From: Pegoplata infirma
Taxonomy: Eukaryota; Arthropoda; Insecta; Diptera; Anthomyiidae
DNA: 64,000 nt
Assembly (NCBI GenBank): GCA_963921195.1
Contig: OY992537.1
Coordinates: 60,164,313 to 60,228,312, forward strand
Reading direction: 5' to 3'
The notes under the pieces were generated by a model that saw only the letters and a list, made by a program, of their open reading frames with translations, did no database searches and was not told the origin of the DNA. Below, one piece after another: positions 34,081 to 45,549 of this stretch. The stretch's first letter is position 1. Every line of letters begins with the position of its first letter. The translations under genes and the position numbers were made by a program.

Positions 34081-35471
34081 CCCTTAACACATTTTAAATG
34101 ATGATAAATAGGCCAACCAAAAAACAGCCAATGCTTATTTGTTATTTCGATAAATAAACCGATTTGGATTAAACACAAACTCTAATCACGAAAAAACAGA
34201 AAAACTAAGATACATTTGTTATAACTTCTTTTGAATATTTTTTCATTTATTGGTAAATTTTTTGTTTTTTATCTCATTTTTACATTTTAATTTTAGAACT
34301 TAAATTTTAGAAAATACAAATTTTATTACAAAAAATGTCCAATCATATATTAGAAACTCCAATTATATTTAAAAAAATTCCAAATATAACTCAAAAATTT
34401 TAAATTATATTTCAAAAATTTCCATTGATAGTTCAAAAATTTCCAACTTTATTTTAGAAATTTCAATTTATATTTACAGAAATTTCAATTAATATTTTAG
34501 AAATTTCAAATTGTATTTAAGAAAATTTCTAAATGCTTTTCAGAAAATTACATTTGCATTTAAATATTTCCATTTGGATTTCAAAATCTTATAATCGCTA
34601 TTAAGAAAATTCCATTGAAATAAAAAAAAAATCCATGTGTATTTTAAAAATTTCCAACTGTATTTCAAAAACTTCCGTTTGTATTTAAAAATTTTCTAAA
34701 TTCTTTGCAGAATTCACTGCATCTTTAATCTGCTTAAATCAGCGCTAAAAAGATACATGAATTTACAGCATCTTTATTCTGCTTAAATCAGCGCTCTAAA
34801 GACACGTGATTTCAGTGCATCTAAAGAGCGCTGTTTCTGTGTATCCAACTAGCGCTCTAAAGTGGGACATCGCCTTAGAGAATCATGCATGAATTCAGCG
34901 CAATTGGATGCGCGCCTTTACTCAAGTTCCCCTTCCAAAAGCTGCTGAACGTTCAGCAAAATTTCTGCTGGGTATTAATAAAAATTATGTATCGTGAGAA
35001 AATTTAATTTTTCTAATTTTGTATTTCTTAAAAAACCAAAATTTTGTTAAAATTTTTTAAAAAATGCAAAACTTTGATCAAAGGGCGCCACGGGTTAAAA
35101 TGATCGGATTTGGCTTTAACTAAGTTTAAATGAAAGATGTGTGAAGCTCTATTAAAGGGTCAAGGGCAAAAAATTTTGAGATTTTATGTTTTAAATTTCT
35201 AGAACGTAGGAATAACCCGCCATTTTTTGCAAATTTATAAAGAAAACGATATCTTGAAAACCGTTTGACCGATTTTAAATCTTTCTTTGACTTTCGTGTT
35301 CAGCGCATCAAATTTAATAAGTATGATGTGTCGCAAGACATATTTTTTTTATTTATTTGTGTTTTTTTTTTTTTTTTTAATTTTCAAAAATCTAAAACTT
35401 TGATCGGCGGGCACCACGGGTTAATTTAATCCGATTGACCTCAAAATTGTACCACATAAGTTTTAGGCTTA

Positions 35472-35616
35472 GACCGAATTTACATAAGGCAATTTTAATT
35501 GCGGCAATTTTGGTTTTCTAGTGTATCAGAGAGAGAGGGAAGAATCTTAGATCTCTCTCTGATACATGATAAAATCAGAATTGCCGCAATTAAAATTGCC
35601 TAATGTAAATACGGTC
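35472..35616. mobile_element. Tourist-like (PIF/Harbinger) MITE
   Basis: A 145-bp near-perfect hairpin with GACCGAATTTACAT and ATGTAAATACGGTC ends. The 3-bp target TTA is duplicated at 35469-35471 and 35617-35619. The arms carry GGCAATTTTAATTGCGGCAA and the loop region (GA)n/(TC)n runs. The 3-bp TWA duplication is typical of PIF/Harbinger. It interrupts foldback element 5. Confidence 0.85.
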
Positions 35617-35692
35617 TTATGATAATAAAATATTTGTCCTGACGTTTAGGATCGGAAGAAAAACTTTTTTGGCATACAAAAAAATTCTAGTA

Positions 35693-36300
35693 CACTCAAA
35701 ATATTTTGTAGGCAAAAACAAATGAAAACTCATTTAAAACCAGTGAATAAACAATTGAAAACCATCCCAGTAATTATTCATTTGTTTTAACAAACGTCAA
35801 TTAAAAAATTAGGTTTTTTCATTCTTTTTTACCAACAAATTCGAAAAAAATATCCTACGAAAACATTAAAAATTAATGATAATTCTGTTATTTTTATCAA
35901 CAAATTCCAAAAAAATAACCTACGAAAACGTTAAAAATTAATGATTTCGTAGGTTATTTTTTACAATTTGCTATTGAAATATTTTTTTAAAAATTTTTGG
36001 GAATCGATCCCGCAATCAACTACATTCTGACCAGACACTCTACCCATCGTGCCAAAGTCACTTGATACAAATATGTTTTTATGTTTCTAATAATAATTTT
36101 TTGATTTTTTTTTCTCCAAAAAAATAACATACTTGTGTCGGTAAAAACTAATGATATATCATTAAAAAATACCAAAAATTAAAAAAAATTACTTACACAA
36201 ATCATTAAAAATTTAAAGAATAATCAGTAGTTTTTACTTACAGAACAAAAATAAATGACTTTAAAAATCAAATGTTAATGAAAGTCGTTATTTTTGAGTG
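35693..36300. mobile_element. MITE with CACTCAAAA termini and a tRNA-like segment
   Basis: The ends are CACTCAAAAT and TTTTTGAGTG, flanked by TA at the left and TG at the right (a degraded TA duplication). The interior has paired ACGAAAACATTAAAAATTAATGA blocks, written here in part, and a tRNA-like stretch at 35999-36060. Termini resemble those of the elements at 38039-38642 and 52231-52792, but the interior differs. Confidence 0.6.
35999..36060 (-). other. tRNA-like segment (possible Pol III A and B boxes)
   Basis: Read on the minus strand the segment gives TGGCACGATGGGTAGAGTG followed, about 25 nt on, by GGGATCGATTCCC. These resemble the D-arm (A box) and T-arm (B box GGTTCGANTCC) of a tRNA. 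There is no complete acceptor stem, so it is not an intact tRNA gene. It may be the head of a SINE or a captured tRNA inside the MITE. Confidence 0.5.
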
Positions 36301-36429
36301 TGTTATTTTTGAAACAATAGTCATTAATAAAATCTGAACATCAAACAAATGTTTTTTCTTTTAAAAACGACTAAACGTAAAACTTTTTAAGTAAACTACA
36401 AACAGTTAATGACATATTTTTTTAAGTGT

Positions 36430-36640
36430 ATATTTAGCACATTTAATATTTACTCAATCTGGACGCCATTAAGCTTAAATTAACTTGATAAATTACCTTT
36501 CGAGTACTTTTTACAACGATCCTTGTTTGATAATAATTAGGTATATTATTTCTAACTTTGTCATTAACAAATAACATCTGCTATGTTGTCGTACGTAGTC
36601 TTTTGTCGGCCACTGTATGTATGTAGTGTTACTTAATGTT
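36430..36640. repeat. Inverted dispersed repeat = empty site of foldback element 4
   Basis: The reverse complement of this stretch matches 27141-27224 joined directly to 27806-27905, without the 581-bp foldback element in between. Shared words include ACGACAACATAG, GGTAATTTATCAAG and TTAATGGCGTCCAGATTGAG. Confidence 0.75.
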
Positions 36641-37400
36641 TTTTCATTAAGTATTCATAATTGTAGTGGTGTGAATGATGAACAACAATACTTTTTGCAT
36701 GTTTAAAAAGCAAAACAAAATAACACCCACTTACTTTTTTACTTGAAAAAACTAATAAAAGCAACAAGTCATGGAAAATGTTAAAAAAATACCAATACCC
36801 TTAATATAGGGCACAGTGGGACTTTGACAATTGAAAAAGTTTTTAAAATTAGGTATCTTTTTGTAAAAAGGATGTTAAATGTTTTAAAATGGCAACACAA
36901 CTTTAACAAATTGATACTTGATACTTTTTTAACTACACTCTGAGCATTAGAGCGGCATTTTTTTGTATGACAAAAAAGTTTTTCTTACGATTTGAACGCC
37001 AGGGCAAATTTTTATTATCTTGGGCCTAAAACTTACGTGTTACAAATTTGAAGTCAAGCGTATTAAAATAATCCGTGGCGCCAATGAAACAATTTTTCAT
37101 TGTGGGAAAAAATAAAATTTAGGCCAGATTTAAACCTCAAAGGACAAACCAAAGATATGACCGATTCTAAAAATATTTTGCAGGTATGTTTCTGGTATGG
37201 GCCACTTTTCCCGGGTAGCCGTTTCCGATCAGAGAAAGAAGTGTAAAAACGGTCAATCTTAACGTCGATGGTATACGAGAATTTACCGTTTGGCACAACC
37301 GAATTAAACATTCTTACTTCTTATCTATATTCTTTCCACTGTTCATCTTTAACAAAAAATAACCACATTTCTGAACCTTTTATAACCTTTTCACATTCAG
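36641..37400. other. Gene-free stretch with a foldback-5 fragment
   Basis: 36955-37110 holds the CCGTGGCGCC family block of foldback element 5. The rest is AT-rich. An open frame from 37268 reads into the candidate exon below and has no recognisable domain. Confidence 0.5.
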
Positions 37401-37734
37401 TTGTTGTAGCAGCAACAACAACAACAATGTGTCACAAACATTTTTATAATCACAATAACAATTATAAGTTAAATTATCATAACGACAACAAAAGTAACAA
37501 CAACAGTGATGATAATAATGAAATCCAAAACATTAACACTATTACCAACAGCGGAAGTAGCAACATCATTTACTTAAGCCTAGACGACGTCAACAACACT
37601 GAAATATTAACAAAGCAACAATAATTACGTGTTGTAATAAACGGCAACAGCAACAAGTTGATTTGAAAGATTTGCATGTTGTTGTATGCATTACGTTATA
37701 TTTTTTTCTCGTCATATAAATCTTAAATCAAGTA
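37401..37734 (+). other. Candidate 5' exon with CAA-rich leader
   Basis: An acceptor-like CTTTTCACATTCAG ends at 37400 and a strong donor AAGTAG|GTAAGTTC starts at 37735. The 334 bp between have the AAC/CAA-rich composition of fly regulatory-gene leaders, unlike the repeats around them. An internal frame from ATG 37428 (MCHKHFYNHNNNYK...) runs to TAA near 37624 and would be an upstream ORF of ~65 residues, rich in Asn. It plausibly belongs to the same + strand gene as 55717-60740. Confidence 0.5.
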
Positions 37735-37739
37735 GGTAA

Positions 37740-40700
37740 GTTCTTCATATATCGATAACAAAAAAATTTTTATAAAAAATTGTGAACTTATCGATTAAAA
37801 AATATTTTTTTTTTGAAAATTATTAAGTTATCAATATATCGATTACAAAAAATTATCTTTAGAAAATTGTTGAGATGCCGATATATCGTTAAAAAAAAAT
37901 TTCTATAGAAAATTATTAAGTTATCAATATATCGATAACAAAAAATTTTCTATAGAAAATTGTAAAGTTAAATTTTCTACAGAAAATTGTTAAGTTATCG
38001 ATAAATCGATAATAAAAATTTTCTAAAGAAAATTTTTACACTCAAAAAAATAAAACTGTAAAGTTAACAATTTTTTTTTTGTTAACTCGAGTTTACTGGC
38101 TTTTTAGCAAATTTTTAGTTAAAATCAGCGTTTTAACTACTTTTTTTAGTTAAGTTCAATTTACGAAAATACTAGTTTTGTACAAATTTTGAATTAATTT
38201 TTTTTGTTGACTTTAAAACTGAGTTTACGAATTTTTACTAATTAATTTGCTGATTTTTTGTAACATTTTTGTCAAGTGAAAAATTTTAAACATTTCTTGT
38301 GTAGCCTCCTATGCAAATCTCATAAGTCCTACTTAAGCTGAACTTAATGCTGTGAAAAAATAAAAAAAAATAAGTGAAGTGTTAGTGTTTAAAACTAATA
38401 TTTAACAAACTTAAAACTTTTTACAAAAAGTTTAGCTGAATTCAACTAATAAAAAATGTTACGAAATTTTCAGCTGAATTTTTAGTTAAAATTACGGTTT
38501 TTTTGCTACATTCATTCTACGAAAAGTTAACTAAATATTTTTTGTTAAATTAACTAGAAATTCAGTAGGTTCAAAATCAGGTGTTTTTTTAGTTAAATTT
38601 AACTAAATTTTTTGCTAACATTACAGTTTTTTTTTTTGAGTGTAAGTTATCGATAACAAAAATTTCCTGTAGAAAATTTTTAAGTTTTCAATAAACCGAT
38701 AGCAAGAATTTTCTATAGAACATTGTTAACTTATCGATTTATGGACATTAGAAGAATTTCTATACAAAAATCTTAAGCTATCAATGTACCTATAACAAAT
38801 AATTTTTTATAAAAAATTCTTAGGTTATCGATGTATCGATAACAAACAATTTTCTATAGAAAGTTTTTAAGTTATCAATGTATAGATAACAAAAAAAAAA
38901 TCTATAGAAAAGTGTAAAGTTATCGATTTATCGACAATAAAAGAATTTTTATAGAAAATTCTTTAGTTATCGATGTATCTAAAACAAAAAATTTTCTATA
39001 AAAAATCTTTAGGTTATCGATGCATCGATAACAAAAAAATTTCTATAGAAAATTTTTAAATTATCGATACATCGATAGCAAAAACTTTTCTGTAAAATAT
39101 AATTAATTTATCGATAACGAAAAATATTAATTGTCTAAAAAATGTTGATAATTATCAATATAAAGATACCAACAATTTTCTATAGAAAATTGTTAATTTA
39201 TTGATATATCAAGTGAAAAAAACTGTCTATAGAAATTAAAAATTCTATAGACAAAACTTTTAAGTATCGATAACAAAAATTCTTTCAATAGATAAAATTG
39301 TTATCGATATATTGATAACAAAAACTTTTCTACAGTAATAGTTAAGTTATCGAAATATCGATAAAGAAAAATTCTACAGAAAATGGTTAAGTATCAATAG
39401 CAAAATATTGTCAATAGAAAATTGTTAAGTTATCGATAACAAAAAAATCTATAGAAAATTGTTAATCTATCGATATATCGATAACAAAAAACGTCTATAG
39501 AAAATGGTTATATTTAAGTTTATTGTTTGTTTAAGTTCCATAGAAAATTTTGTAACAAATGAAGTCATCAATATATCGATAACACAGCATTTTCTATAGC
39601 AAATTGATAAGTTATCGATAACAAAAGTTTTTCTGTAGAATATTGTTAAGTAAATCGATAACAAAAAATTTTTAATAGGAAATTATTAAGTTATCGATAA
39701 CAAAAAAAATTGTATAGAAAATTGTTAAGTTATTGATATATCGATAACTAAATAATTTTGTATAGAAAATTGGAAGTTATCAATATATCGATAACTAAGT
39801 TATCGATACATTGATAAAAAATATTGTTATGTTATCGATAACAAAAAATTTTCTATAGAAAATTATTAAGTTATCGATAGCAAAAAAATTTCTTTAGATC
39901 TATCGAATATATATAGAAATTGGTTAAGTATCAATAGCAAAATATTGTCAATAGAAAATTTTTAAGTTATCGATAACAAACAAATTTATATAAAATTTGT
40001 AAGCTATCGATATATCGATAACAAAAAATGTTTATAGCAAATTGTTATATTTAAGTTTATTGTTTTTTTAAGTTATTAAAAAATTTTCTATAGAAAATTA
40101 TGAAGTTATCAATATATCGATAACACAAAATTTTCTATAACAAATTGTTAAGTTATCGATACATCGATATCAAAAACTTTTCTGTACAATATTATTAAGT
40201 TACCGACAACAAAAAATGTTCAATAGGAAATTATTAAGTTATCGATATATCGATAACAAAAAAATTTCTATAGAAAATTGGTTAGCTATCGATACATGGA
40301 TAACAGAACAATTTTCTATAGAAAATTGGAAGTTATCAATATATCGATAACTCAAAATTTTCTTATGCAAATAGTTAAGTTATCGATACATTGATAAAAA
40401 AATATTGTTAAGTTATCGATAACAAAAAAAATTCTATAGAAAATTGTTAAGTTATCGATAGATCGATAACAACAAAATTTCTTTAGATCGATCGATAACA
40501 AAAAATGTTCTATAGAAAATTGTTGAGCTATCGATATATCGATAACAAAAAATGTCTTAAGAAAATTGTTATTTTTAAGTTTCAACATTTTCTATAGAAA
40601 ATTATGAAGTTATTAATGTATAGATAACACAAAATTTTCGATAGCAAATTGTTAGGTTATCGATATATCGAGAACAAAAACTTTTCTGTACAATATTATT

Positions 40701-43700
40701 AAGTTACCGATAACAAAAAATGCTCAATAGGAAATTAATAAATTATCGATAACAAAAAATGTCTGTGGAAAATTGTTAAGTTATCAATATATCGATAACA
40801 AAAAAAATTTCGATAGAAAATTGTAAGGTATCAATATATCGACAACTCAAATTTTTTTATGGCAAATTGTTAAGTTATCGACACATTGATAACAAATATT
40901 GTTAAGTTATCGATAACAAAAATCTTTTATAGAAAATTGTTAACTTATCGATAGATCGATAAAAAAAAATTTCTTTAGATCGATCGAAAACAAAAAAAAA
41001 TCTAGAAAATGGTTAAGTATAAATTACAAAATATTGTCAATTGAAAATTCTTAAGTTATCGATAACAAAAAAAAATTTCTATAGAAAACTGTTAAGCCAT
41101 TGATATATCGATACTAAAAAACATCTATAGAAAATTGTTATGTTTATTTTTTGTTAAAGTTACAGAAGTTATCGATACATCGATAAGAAAAACTTTTTTT
41201 AGAATATTGTTAAGTTATCGATAGCAAAAAATTTTAATAAAAAATTATAAAGTTACCGATAAATTGATAACAAAAAAATGTCTACAGAAAATTGTAAAGT
41301 TATCGATATATCGATAACAAAAAATTTTTCGATAGAAAATTGGAAGTTATCAATACATCGATAACTCAAAATTGTTTATGGAAAATTGTTTAGTTATCGA
41401 CCCATTGATAACAAATATTGTTAAATTATCGATAACAAAAAATTTCTATAAAAAATGGTTAAGTATTAATAGCAAAATATTGTTAATAAAAAATTGTTAA
41501 GTTATCGATAACAAAAAAAATCTATAGAAAATTGTTAAGCTATCGATATATCGATAACAAAAAATGTCTGTAGAAAATTGTTATATTTAAGTTTATTGTT
41601 GTTTAAGTTGTTACAAAATTTTCTATACAAAATTATGAAGTTATCAAAATATCGATGACACAACATTTTCTATATCAAATTCTTAAGTTATCAATACATC
41701 GATAACAAAAACTTTTTTGTACAATATTATTAAGTTACCGATAGCAAAAAATGTTCAATAGGAAATTATTAAGTTATCGATATATAGATAACAAAAAAAT
41801 TATATAGAAAATTGTTAAGTTATCGATATATCGATAACAAAATAATTTTCTATAGAAAATTGGAAGTTGTCAATACATCGATAACTAAGTTATCGATACA
41901 TTGATAAAAAATATTGTTAAGTTATCTATAACAAAAAATTTTCTATAGAAAGTTGTTAAGTTATCGATAGATCCATAGCAAAAAACAATCTTTAGGTCAA
42001 TCGAATATATGTAGAAAATGGTTAAGTATCAATAGCAAAATATTGTCAATAGAAAATTGTTAAGTTATCGATAACAAAAAAATTTATACAAACATTTGTA
42101 AGCTATCGATAACAAAAAATGTTTATAGAAAATTGTTATATTTAAGTTTATTGTTTGTTTAAGTTGTTACAATCGATAACACAAAATCAATATATCAATA
42201 ACAAAAAATCGATAACAAAAATTTTTTGTACAATATTATTTAGTTACCGATAACAAAAAATGTTCAATAGAAAACTATTAAGTTATCGATATATCAATAA
42301 CAAAATAAATCTATAGAAAATTGTTAAGTTATCGATATATCGAAAACAAAATAATTTTCTATAGAAAATTGTTAAGTTATCGATACATTGATAACTAAAA
42401 ATTTCTAATGCAAATTGTTAAGTTATCGATACATCGATTAAAAATATTGTTAAGTTATTGATAGAAAAAATCGATAGATCGATAACAAAAAAATTTCCTT
42501 AGATCGATCGATAACAAAAATTTTTTTATAGAAAATGGCTAATAATTAATAACAATATATTGTCAATAGAAAAGTGTTAAGTTATCGATAACAAAAAAAT
42601 GTATATAAAATTTGTAAGCTATCGATATATCGATAACAAAAAATGTTTATAGAAAATTGTTATATTTAAGTTTATTGTTTGTTTAAGTTATAAAAAAAAT
42701 TTTATATAGAAAAGTATGAAGTTATCAATATATCGATAACACAAAATTTTCTATAGCAAATTGTTAAGTTATCGATACATCGATATCAAAAACTTTTCTG
42801 TACAATATTATAAAGTTACCGATAACAAAAAATGTTCAATAGGAAATTATTAAGTTATCGATATGTCGATAACAAAAAAATTTCTATAGAAAATTGTAAA
42901 GTTATTGATATATCGATAACAAAATAATTTTCTATAGAAAATTGGAAGTTATCAATATATTGATAACTCAAAATTTTCTTATGTAAATAGTTAAGTTATC
43001 GATACATTGATAAAAAAAATATTGTTAAGTTATCGATAACAAAAAATTTTTTTTAGATCGATCGATAACAAAAAATTTTCTATAGAAAATGGTTAAGTAT
43101 CAATAACAAAATATTGTCAATTGAAAATTGTGAAGTTATCGATAACAAAAAAAAATCTATAGAAAATTGTTAAAGCTATCGATATATCGATGACAAAAAA
43201 TGTCTATAGAAAATTGTTATATTTAAGTTATCAATGTACCGATAACACAAAATTTTCTAAAGCAAATTGTTAAGTTATCGATACATCGATAACAAAAACT
43301 TTTTTGTAAAATATTGTTAAGTTATCGATAACAAAAAAATTTTAATACAAAATTATTAAGTTATCGATATATCGATAACAAAAAAATTCCTATAGAAAAT
43401 TGTTAAGTTTTTGATACACTCGATAACAAAATAATTTTCTATAGAAAATTGGAAGCTTTAATATATCGATAATTTAAAATTTTCCTATGCAAATAGTTAA
43501 GTTATCGATACATTGATAAAAAAATATTGTTAAGTTATCGATAATAAAAAATTTTCTATAGAAAATTGTTAAGTTATCGACAAAAAAACTTCTATAGAAA
43601 ATGGTTAAGTTAGCGATCTATAGATAGAAACAATTGTCATAGAAAATTGTTAATTACCCGTGTATCGATAAAAAAATTTCCTGTATAAAATTTTTAAGTT

Positions 43701-44110
43701 ATCAATATATCGATAGCAAAAAATATTCTATATAAAATTGTTAAGTTATCGATTTATGGACAATAAAAGAATTTCTATAGAAAATTCTTAAGATATCGAT
43801 GTATCTATAACAAACAATTTTTTATAAATAAAATCTTACATCGATAACATGAATCGATAACAAACAATTTTCAATAGAAAATTTTTAAGTTATCAATGTA
43901 TAGATAATAAAAAAATTTCTATAGAAAACTGTTCAGTTATTGATATATCGATAACAACAAATTTTCTATAGAAAATTGTTAAGTTGTCGATTTATCGACA
44001 ATAAAAGAATTTCTATAAAAAATTCTCTAGTTATCGATGTATTTATAACAAAAAATTTTCTATAAAAAATTCTTAGGTTATCGATGCATCGATAACAAAA
44101 AAATTTCTAT
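37740..44110. repeat. Double-palindrome TATCGATA tandem array, part 1
   Basis: More than 100 units of about 45-50 bp. The consensus alternates the palindrome GTTATCGATATATCGATAAC, an A run, the palindrome ATTTTCTATAGAAAAT and a short TGTTAA link. Many copies are shortened to GTTATCGATAAC. Higher-order blocks exist: a segment beginning TTATATTTAAGTTTATTGTT recurs roughly every 550 bp from 39510 to 42680. TATCGATA is the core of the insect DRE (DREF) site, and CGATA is the BEAF-32 core, so the array could hold hundreds of such sites. It lies in a probable intron of the + strand gene. No gene is in it. Confidence 0.95.
38039..38642. mobile_element. MITE with CACTCAAAAAAAT termini, copy 1
   Basis: 604 bp, starting CACTCAAAAAAATAAAACTG and ending with the mirrored CAGTTTTTTTTTTTGAGTG. 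It is flanked by TA on both sides (38037-38038, 38643-38644), inside the TATCGATA array. Sub-terminal GTAAAGTTAAC and inner AACTAAAAA blocks occur in both orientations. Non-coding; the TA duplication suggests Tc1/mariner-type mobilisation. Confidence 0.85.
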
Positions 44111-44443
44111 AAAATTTATTGGTATTTCTAGAGTAAAAGAGTAAAGACGTGTTAAAGTGTTGCTCCGTTTATTATTGATATTTCTTTAAAAAAACAACAA
44201 TATTAACTGTGATTTTTCAACAATATTTGAAAGAAAAAATGCGGAATATTTCTTAAAAAAACATTTATTAAAAATATTTTTATCCTGGTGATAAACTAAT
44301 TAAAAATAAATCATTTGATTTCTTTAATATACTCTTTTGTTAAAAAAAAAAAAATTGTCTAATTATTTTCAACAAGCATAAAAAAAAATAAACAAACCAA
44401 CGAATATAGCATAAAAGAAAATAAAAGTAAAACTAACATATCA

Positions 44444-45310
44444 ATGTCTTCCCCCGCAACTAAACGCAAAAACAGCCCCTCTAACACCACTAAAAACAAT
44501 TTTTTTTCTCCTGCATTAAAAACTCAAAAACTTGATGATGGATCAATAACATTAAAATCTGTGTTAAGTGAAATGAAAAGAATGGAAGAAAGATTACAAA
44601 ATCATGCTGAAGTTATGTTTGAACGTTTAAGCACTGAACTCACTGCGGTTGAGACAAAACTTGTAAAGAAAATAGAGAGCGAAATAAAACTTATAGAAGA
44701 AAGAGCTAATTATATTGAGGATCGTATCGCATCAATTGAGAGTGAGTTAACTACTGTTGATAAACTGAGTAGTGAAATTGAAATTTTAAAAAACGAAATA
44801 AATGAAATAAAAACAAAACAAACAAATAATACAGTGAAGGATATTTCTGCCGATGCTATTATTTTTGGAGTTAAATTTGATGATACTGAAAATTTAAAAA
44901 GTATATTTAATCAAGTTTGCCACCACATAAACTTTTTGGCTCCACAAATACGTGATATTTTTAGAGTGCGTCCAAAGGCCCAAGATCCAGATAAAAATAC
45001 TGCAGTAATAGTAAAATTCTATACACCGTTTGATAGAAATCGTACATTAAAAGCGTTTTCTGAATACCGTAAACTCATCAAGGGTGCTGTTTCTATGCGT
45101 GCAGCTGGTTTTGATAACGATAATTCGTTTCGCATATATGAAAGTTTGGATATTGCGAATAGAAAGATACTTCAAGTAGCTGCAAAGCAGAAAAAAGAAG
45201 GAAAATTTGTTAGTGTGTTCTCTGCACGGGGAAAAGTTTTTGTTCGAGTCCAAAAAGGTTCGGAAGCCAATAATATACCTGATGAGAAGGCGTTGGAGGT
45301 TTTTAATTAA
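44444..45310 (+). CDS. LINE ORF1 (RNA-binding coiled-coil protein)
   Basis: 288 residues. The N-terminus is basic and Ser/Asn-rich with KRK near residue 7. Residues ~42-128 form a long heptad-like Glu/Lys/Leu/Ile stretch (IESEIKLIEERANYIEDRI and onward), predicted coiled coil. Residues ~135-235 (DAIIFGVKF, DIFRVRPK, AVIVKFYTP) look like the RNA-recognition-like and C-terminal fold of ORF1 proteins with a trimerising coiled coil. It would bind the LINE RNA and form the ribonucleoprotein particle. It has no CCHC knuckles, unlike classical Jockey Gag. It precedes ORF2 in the same element. The role is inferred from architecture. Confidence 0.8.
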   Translation: MSSPATKRKNSPSNTTKNNFFSPALKTQKLDDGSITLKSVLSEMKRMEERLQNHAEVMFERLSTELTAVETKLVKKIESEIKLIEERANYIEDRIASIESELTTVDKLSSEIEILKNEINEIKTKQTNNTVKDISADAIIFGVKFDDTENLKSIFNQVCHHINFLAPQIRDIFRVRPKAQDPDKNTAVIVKFYTPFDRNRTLKAFSEYRKLIKGAVSMRAAGFDNDNSFRIYESLDIANRKILQVAAKQKKEGKFVSVFSARGKVFVRVQKGSEANNIPDEKALEVFN

Positions 45311-45549
45311 TTTTTATTATACATATATATATTTTCTTTTTTAAATTAATATTTATTTATTTAATTTTTTTTTTTAATTCTTTGTTTGTCGTACATATAT
45401 TTATATTTTTTTTATTTTTTTAAAACATTTTTTAAAACACAAAATGTCTAACAACCTTGTAAGGCTCTATAGTTTTCTTTCTTCATTTTCCTTATTTATT
45501 TTGTGGAAGCTTCTTCTAATTAACGAAACTGTTTTCCCGCTACATTGTT

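Larger units (their letters stand above)
32802..34972. mobile_element. TA-flanked element with CCCAGCAGAAAT termini
   Basis: The ends are CCCAGCAGAAAT and ATTTCTGCTGGG, with TA duplicated at 32800-32801 and 34973-34974. This is a Tc1/mariner-like target preference. Sub-terminal regions repeat GCGCTCTAAAG and GCATC blocks in both orientations (32850-32890, 33070-33110, 34730-34860). It contains two complete hAT-like MITEs. The only open frame (32753-33046, minus) has no recognisable motif. The AT-rich GAATTTTAT field at 33300-33730 belongs to the inner MITE. Confidence 0.75.
32140..35690. mobile_element. Foldback element 5 (GGCGCCACGGGTTAA family), with nested inserts
   Basis: The left part (AGGTCAATCGAATTAAATT, AACCCGTGGGCGCCGGCGAT) is mirrored at 35395-35450 (reverse complement AGGTCAATCGGATTAAATT, AACCCGTGGTGCCCGCCGAT), and inner arm blocks pair as well. 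The same family has fragments at about 36955-37110 and 50450-51150. It is interrupted by a TA-flanked element (32802-34972) and a Tourist-like MITE (35472-35616). Outer boundaries are approximate. Confidence 0.65.

Noticed and set aside
37740..44110. CRISPR-like regularly spaced palindromic repeats
   Set aside because: Units abut without unique spacers, the second palindrome is itself repeated, and the context is eukaryotic with introns and transposons.
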